Assembly (NCBI GenBank): GCA_934183145.1
Contig: CAKPSA010000014.1
Coordinates: forward strand, 1 to 19,970
DNA length: 19,970 nucleotides
Direction: 5' to 3'
Origin: an uncultured Veillonella sp.
GTDB lineage: Bacteria > Bacillota > Negativicutes > Veillonellales > Veillonellaceae
Numbering within the stretch: position 1 is the stretch's first letter; each line of letters begins with the position of its first letter. A model generated the notes under the pieces. The model was not told the DNA's origin. It saw nothing but the letters and a program-made list of their open reading frames with translations, and did no database searches. Positions 16,549-19,970 of the stretch are shown piece after piece. Position numbers and translations under genes: made by a program.

Positions 16549-16889
16549 ACATTTATATCTTCGCCATCATTGGTCTAATCATAGGGGCTACCTTAGGTTG
16601 GATAGCACCACTTCATATCCCGGCTAGTTACTCAAACTATACATCAGTAGCCGTCCTAGCGGCATTGGATGCCGTGTTCGGTGGCAGTCGAGCGGCACTA
16701 GAAAGAACCTTTGATCTCAGTAACTTTGTAATTGGGTTCTTTTCAAATATGGTGTTAGCTGTTATTCTTGTATATGTTGGTGATTTAATAGGTATTAATC
16801 TATACTATGTGGCTCTTATTGGTTTTGGGCTACGTGTATTTATTAATGTAGGCGCTATACGCAAGATAATTATGACTAAGCGGTTCTAA
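16545..16889 (+). CDS. sbp: Small basic protein Sbp (DUF1290)
   Basis: Small membrane protein of the DUF1290 family, found next to ftsA/ftsZ in Firmicutes and of unknown biochemical role. The 114-residue protein has an N-terminal hydrophobic segment (IFAIIGLIIGATLGWIAPL), the conserved region YTSVAVLAALDAVFGGSRAA, and at least one or two more membrane segments (FSNMVLAVILVYVGDLIGI, YYVALIGFGLRVFINVGAI), ending in a basic tail (RKIIMTKRF). GGGAGG precedes the ATG, which overlaps the stop of the DUF881 gene by four bases, so the pair is almost certainly co-translated. In B. subtilis ftsA would come next; here it is missing and ftsZ follows after 138 bases. Confidence 0.9.
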   Translation: MNIYIFAIIGLIIGATLGWIAPLHIPASYSNYTSVAVLAALDAVFGGSRAALERTFDLSNFVIGFFSNMVLAVILVYVGDLIGINLYYVALIGFGLRVFINVGAIRKIIMTKRF

Positions 16890-16908
16890 TAAATCACATT
16901 CTATATAG

Positions 16909-17001
16909 TGGAAAGTTTTCAAATTTTAGTGTAAAATAAATGTAATTGTTATAAGATAGTCAGTATATAAATCGATACATTGGGACGTATATTGATACAA
17001 T
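16909..17001 (+). promoter_or_regulatory. Candidate ftsZ promoters and a 20-bp-spaced direct repeat
   Basis: The 138-base sbp-ftsZ gap holds two plausible promoters: TGGAAA (16909-16914) with TAAAAT (16932-16937) at 17-base spacing, and TCGATA (16972-16977) with TACAAT (16996-17001) at 18-base spacing. ATCGATACAT (16971-16980) is echoed by ATTGATACAA (16991-17000), exactly two helical turns apart. The second promoter overlaps this repeat, so it may be a regulator site. Both are weak matches judged by eye. Confidence 0.4.
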
Positions 17002-17027
17002 AGATAACGATAAGAGGAGGAAGTTCA

Positions 17028-18068
17028 ATGTCTGATTTTGCAAATATTAAAGTTATCGGTGTTGGTGGCGGCGGTAATAACGCTGTTAATCGCATGGTAG
17101 ATAGCGATCTTAAAGGTGTTCAATTCTTGTCTGCTAATACAGAGAGCCAAGTACTTGAATTGTCTAAAGCGGATGTGACAATTCAAATCGGTGAAAAAGT
17201 TACTAAAGGTCTTGGCGCAGGTGCCAACCCACAAATCGGTGAAGAAGCAGCTCAAGAAAGCCGTGAAGAAATCATCAAAGCCCTTGAAGGTGCTGATATG
17301 GTATTCGTAACTGCTGGTATGGGCGGTGGTACTGGTACTGGTGCTGCTCCAATCGTAGCTGAATGTGCTAAAGAAATTGGTGCATTAACAGTAGGCGTTG
17401 TAACTAAACCTTTCGCATTTGAAGGTAAACGTCGTCGTGCACAAGCAGAAAAAGGCATTGAGTTCTTAACTCAAAAAGTTGATACAATTATCGTTATTCC
17501 TAATGACAAATTGTTACAAGTTGTAGATAAAAAATGTTCCTTGAGCGATGCATTCCGCACAGCTGATGACGTTCTTCGTCAAGGTATCAAAGGTATTTCC
17601 GACTTGATTCAAGTTCCTGGTTTAATCAACCTTGACTTTGCTGATGTAAAAACTATCATGACTGAACAAGGCGAAGCATTGATGGGTATTGGTCTTGGCG
17701 AAGGTGAAAACCGCGCTGCAGACGCTGCTAAAATGGCTATTAATAGCCCATTGTTGGAAACTTCCATTGATGGCGCTAAAGGCATCTTGCTTAACATTTC
17801 TGGTAGTGCAAACTTGAGCTTGTTCGAAATCAACGAAGCAGCTGAAATCATTTCTGAAGCAGCAGATCCTGATGCAAATATCATCTTCGGTTCTGTTATC
17901 GATGAAAGCTTGGGCGATAAAGTTCAAATTACAGTTGTAGCAACTGGTTTTAATTCTAATGCAAAAAGCGTACCAGAATTCGGTAAAACAACAACTACAT
18001 CTCGTCCAGCATCTACTACAACTACAAACAGCGGTATCCCAGATATCCCTGTATTCATGAAACGCTAA
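17028..18068 (+). CDS. ftsZ: Cell division protein FtsZ
   Basis: Tubulin-like GTPase that forms the cytokinetic ring on the inner face of the membrane. The 346-residue protein carries [15 protein letters not shown] near residue 9, the GTP signature [12 protein letters not shown] (97-105 for GMGGGTGTG), [35 protein letters not shown] and the T7-loop [11 protein letters not shown]. The N-terminus is about seven residues shorter than in B. subtilis. A short Thr/Ser-rich linker ([16 protein letters not shown]) leads to the conserved C-terminal peptide [10 protein letters not shown], which docks membrane tethers such as FtsA or SepF. GAGGAGG lies seven bases before the ATG. FtsA is not encoded next to it, so the tether must be encoded elsewhere. 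Confidence 0.98.
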   Translation: MSDFANIKVIGVGGGGNNAVNRMVDSDLKGVQFLSANTESQVLELSKADVTIQIGEKVTKGLGAGANPQIGEEAAQESREEIIKALEGADMVFVTAGMGGGTGTGAAPIVAECAKEIGALTVGVVTKPFAFEGKRRRAQAEKGIEFLTQKVDTIIVIPNDKLLQVVDKKCSLSDAFRTADDVLRQGIKGISDLIQVPGLINLDFADVKTIMTEQGEALMGIGLGEGENRAADAAKMAINSPLLETSIDGAKGILLNISGSANLSLFEINEAAEIISEAADPDANIIFGSVIDESLGDKVQITVVATGFNSNAKSVPEFGKTTTTSRPASTTTTNSGIPDIPVFMKR

Positions 18069-18116
18069 TTTATAGAGTGTATAATCAAAACATTCGTAAA
18101 TAAGTAACTTAGTAAG

Positions 18117-18134
18117 ACATATCCTGAGATATGT
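18117..18134 (+). other. Small hairpin upstream of the outer-membrane protein gene
   Basis: A perfect 7-bp stem ACATATC/GATATGT closes the loop CTGA immediately before the AGGAGG ribosome site at 18139. There is no T run, so it does not end ftsZ transcription. It could affect translation or stability of the mRNA. A good -10 hexamer TATAAT at 18080-18085 lies upstream without a clear -35, so the beta-barrel gene may also have its own promoter. Confidence 0.4.
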
Positions 18135-18149
18135 GTATAGGAGGTACAA

Positions 18150-18719
18150 ATGAAGAAATTAGTATTATTAACTCTAGCAGCTACAGTTGTGGCAGGTAGC
18201 GCATTTGCAGCAGCACCTGTAACAAAAATTAGCGATGGTTCCACAAAGGTACAAGCTGATTATGCATTTAAACAACATGTATCTAAAGGTGGCGGAAATA
18301 GCAATGATGGTTTTGGTGTTTCTTTGCAACACGACCTTTCCGATAAAACTGCAGTGCAATACTCCTTTGATAAATTAAATGCAAAAAATGGTGATATTAA
18401 AGATCATCAATTAGCATTGGTTTATAAAGTGCATCCAAACGTAAACGTATATGGTGCTGGTACTGCAATTCGTACAAATGATACTGAATTAGGTTTCCAA
18501 GCTGGTGTTATCGGTCATGTACCATTGACAGAAAAGGTTAATGGTTTCGCTAAAGCTGGTTGGGGTAATGATATTAAGCAAACTTACCAAGTAGGTGCTC
18601 AATATGAAGTTCGCCCTGATGTAGACTTGAACGTTTACTATGGCTATGATAAATATAGCGTAAATAACAACGATAAAACTGCAAAAGGTTTACACGCTGG
18701 TGTAGGCTACTCCTTCTAA
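18150..18719 (+). CDS. Small outer-membrane beta-barrel protein
   Basis: Secreted 189-residue protein with a clear signal peptide (MKKLVLLTLAATVVAGSAFA, predicted cleavage AFA/AAP near residue 20). The mature part, about 169 residues, is made of alternating amphipathic strands rich in aromatic residues and Gly (GFGVSLQHDL, TAVQYSFDKL, HQLALVYKVHPNVNVYGAG, TELGFQAGVIGHVPL, NGFAKAGWG, YQVGAQYEV, VDLNVYYGYDKYS) and ends in HAGVGYSF, with a terminal Phe as in BAM-inserted proteins. An eight- to ten-stranded barrel is the simplest reading. I do not recognise a specific family or substrate. AGGAGG precedes the ATG. It follows ftsZ by 81 bases without a terminator and is closed by its own terminator. 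Confidence 0.85.
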   Translation: MKKLVLLTLAATVVAGSAFAAAPVTKISDGSTKVQADYAFKQHVSKGGGNSNDGFGVSLQHDLSDKTAVQYSFDKLNAKNGDIKDHQLALVYKVHPNVNVYGAGTAIRTNDTELGFQAGVIGHVPLTEKVNGFAKAGWGNDIKQTYQVGAQYEVRPDVDLNVYYGYDKYSVNNNDKTAKGLHAGVGYSF

Positions 18720-18728
18720 GGATATTTA

Positions 18729-18757
18729 AGACCACTCTAATGAGTGGTCTTTTTTTG
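18729..18757 (+). terminator. Intrinsic terminator after the beta-barrel gene
   Basis: A perfect 9-bp stem, AGACCACTC (18729-18737) with GAGTGGTCT (18742-18750), closes the loop TAAT and runs into eight T (18750-18757). It is the first clear terminator after the one at 4101-4135, so it probably marks the 3' end of the whole dcw transcription unit. Confidence 0.93.
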
Positions 18758-18799
18758 TAAAGTTATAAAATCAGGATATTTGATAGACTATTTATAAAA

Positions 18800-18839
18800 A
18801 TATTTTGTATAGGATATTGTATATATCCTATATATTTTG
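18800..18839 (+). repeat. Inverted repeat flanked by a short direct repeat
   Basis: TATAGGATAT (18808-18817) and ATATCCTATA (18823-18832) form a perfect 10-bp inverted repeat with the spacer TGTAT. ATATTTTG lies directly on its left (18800-18807) and again at 18832-18839. It is far too AT-rich to be a terminator and lacks a T run, so a protein-binding site upstream of the aminotransferase is the likeliest use. The surrounding 18758-18975 is very AT-rich and holds no gene I can support. Confidence 0.45.
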
Positions 18840-18901
18840 CTTTTATAATAAAACAGCTAGTAATTAGTATTATTTATTATGTATACAATATATTTTCAAA
18901 T

Positions 18902-18924
18902 ACTCATTGTATAATTAAATGAGT
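18902..18924 (+). promoter_or_regulatory. Candidate aminotransferase promoter inside an inverted repeat
   Basis: A consensus -10 TATAAT (18910-18915) lies in the 9-base spacer of the inverted repeat ACTCATT (18902-18908) and AATGAGT (18918-18924), 60 bases before the aminotransferase start. No good -35 is visible, so an activator or a strongly AT-rich upstream element may be involved. A dimeric regulator could bind across the -10. Confidence 0.45.
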
Positions 18925-18975
18925 TTAGGTATGATAAATATGTAATAATTCATTTTAGATAGGATGGTGTAAGTT

Positions 18976-19970
18976 ATGACAAGTGTTGCTGCAAAGCATG
19001 CAAAAGGGAAAAAACTTAAAGATGTAATCTTTGTAACTGCTGGCCAAGCCCAAGCTGATGCTAAAGAAAATGGTCGTGAGAACGTTGTTAATGGTACATT
19101 AGGTGCCATTCATGATGAAGAAGGTAAATTAGTATTCCTCAAAACCGTTAAAGATGAATATTTAAGTCTTCCAGATTCTGAACATATTGGTTATGCACCG
19201 ATTGCTGGCATACCTGAGTTCCTTGCTGCAGCAGAGAAAGAATGCTTCGGACAATCTCGCCCAGAAGGTCATATCCGTAGTATTGCTACAGCCGGTGGTA
19301 CTGGCGGTATTCATCACTTAGTTCACAACTACACAGAACCTGGTGATGAAGTGTTGACTGCTGATTGGTACTGGGGTGCTTATCGTGTAATTTGCAGTGA
19401 TGTAGGTCGTACACTTGTTACGTATTCTTTATTTGATGAACATAATAACTTTAACCATGAAGCGTTCCAAAATCGTGTAAATGAATTAGCTGGTAAACAA
19501 ACAAATGTGGTAATTTTGTTTAATACACCTGGTAACAACCCAACAGGTTATTCTATTGAGGACAAAGACTGGGAATCCATTCTCAACTTCTTAAAAGAGC
19601 TTGTCGCTATTGGTCGCAATAATGTAATTATCGGTATTGACGTGGCTTACCTTGATTATTCTGGTGAAAAAGAAGAGGTTCGTGCGTTCTTTAGCAAATT
19701 TAGTCATTTGCCAAAAGAAATTCTTACATGTGTTTGCTATAGCTTATCCAAAGGATTTACTATGTATGGCCAACGTGTAGGGGCTTTGATTGGTATTTCT
19801 GATGATGAAGAAATTGCTGATGAATTCTTGGAGATTAACAAATCTACAAGCCGTGCTACATGGTCTAATATTTGTCGTCCAGCAATGCGTACAATGGCAA
19901 ATATTGTAGCTGATCCAGCTAAGTTTAAAGCTTATGAAGATGAACGTAATTGCTATTATCAATTGATCCG
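18976..19970 (+). CDS. Class I PLP-dependent aminotransferase, 3' end outside window
   Basis: PLP-dependent enzyme of fold type I, closest by eye to the aspartate/aromatic amino acid aminotransferases. The frame is open to the last base; 331 residues are visible, so the remaining end is probably about 80-100 residues. Landmarks are YAPIAGIPEFLAA, the cofactor-phosphate region TAGGTGGIHHL, NNPTGYS with Asn188, GIDVAYLDY with Asp222 and Tyr225, and the Schiff-base lysine Lys259 in CYSLSKGFTMYGQRVG, matching the Asn-Asp-Tyr-Lys order and spacing of AspC-like enzymes. ATG at 18976 follows AGGATGG by eight bases. It lies after a terminator and an AT-rich control region, so it is a separate unit from the dcw cluster. 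The substrate cannot be assigned from the visible part. Confidence 0.9.
   Translation, partial: MTSVAAKHAKGKKLKDVIFVTAGQAQADAKENGRENVVNGTLGAIHDEEGKLVFLKTVKDEYLSLPDSEHIGYAPIAGIPEFLAAAEKECFGQSRPEGHIRSIATAGGTGGIHHLVHNYTEPGDEVLTADWYWGAYRVICSDVGRTLVTYSLFDEHNNFNHEAFQNRVNELAGKQTNVVILFNTPGNNPTGYSIEDKDWESILNFLKELVAIGRNNVIIGIDVAYLDYSGEKEEVRAFFSKFSHLPKEILTCVCYSLSKGFTMYGQRVGALIGISDDEEIADEFLEINKSTSRATWSNICRPAMRTMANIVADPAKFKAYEDERNCYYQLI

Noticed and set aside
18117..18134. Hairpin as a terminator of ftsZ
   Set aside because: The stem is short and AT-rich, and it is followed by a ribosome site, not by a T run.
17622..18149. A 175-codon minus-strand frame across the 3' end of ftsZ
   Set aside because: It lies opposite conserved ftsZ sequence, is Cys- and Phe-rich as expected from the complement, and resembles no known protein. 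Codon constraint of ftsZ explains the open frame.

Overview
The window is most likely a chromosomal segment of a Veillonella-type bacterium (Negativicutes, the diderm Firmicutes). No database search was possible, so this rests on the combination of genes. The cell-wall and division cluster has a Firmicute flavour (a DUF881 protein and Sbp between ftsQ and ftsZ, and a meso-diaminopimelate-type MurE). It is flanked by genes that only make sense in a cell with an outer membrane: a YadA-anchored trimeric autotransporter and a small signal-peptide-bearing beta-barrel protein. Base composition is AT-rich throughout, and all genes I accept lie on the + strand.

Layout. Positions 1-4053 hold the 3' part of a very large trimeric autotransporter adhesin. 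Its stalk is built of Asn/Thr/Ile-rich coiled-coil repeats, followed by a YadA-like anchor and an unusual 54-residue C-terminal tail. A strong terminator (4101-4135) closes it. The 4136-4307 region carries a candidate promoter and helically phased TGG repeats that look like MraZ operator boxes. From 4308 to 18068 runs a dcw cluster: mraZ, rsmH, ftsL, murE, murF, mraY, murD, murG, murC, ddl, ftsQ, a DUF881 gene, sbp and ftsZ. Most junctions are tight or overlapping, but hairpins occupy three of the larger gaps. A small outer-membrane beta-barrel gene (18150-18719) follows ftsZ with no obvious terminator before it, then a strong terminator (18729-18757). After an AT-rich control region, a class I aminotransferase starts at 18976 and runs off the right edge.

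How the genes work together. MurC, MurD, MurE and MurF build the UDP-MurNAc-pentapeptide, with Ddl supplying D-Ala-D-Ala. MraY loads it on undecaprenyl phosphate to give lipid I, and MurG adds GlcNAc to give lipid II. RsmH methylates 16S rRNA and MraZ is the cluster's transcription regulator. FtsL, FtsQ and FtsZ belong to the division machinery. The genes usually interleaved in this cluster for the septal transpeptidase (ftsI/pbpB), lipid II polymerase (ftsW), murB and the FtsZ membrane tether (ftsA) are all absent from this stretch.

The most noteworthy observations are the stalk of the adhesin, which alternates 7-residue Asn-at-d heptads with 15/19-residue spacings, its predicted coiled coil beyond the membrane anchor, the stripped-down dcw cluster, and the outer-membrane protein gene coupled to ftsZ. 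I did not find a clearly novel multi-gene system.
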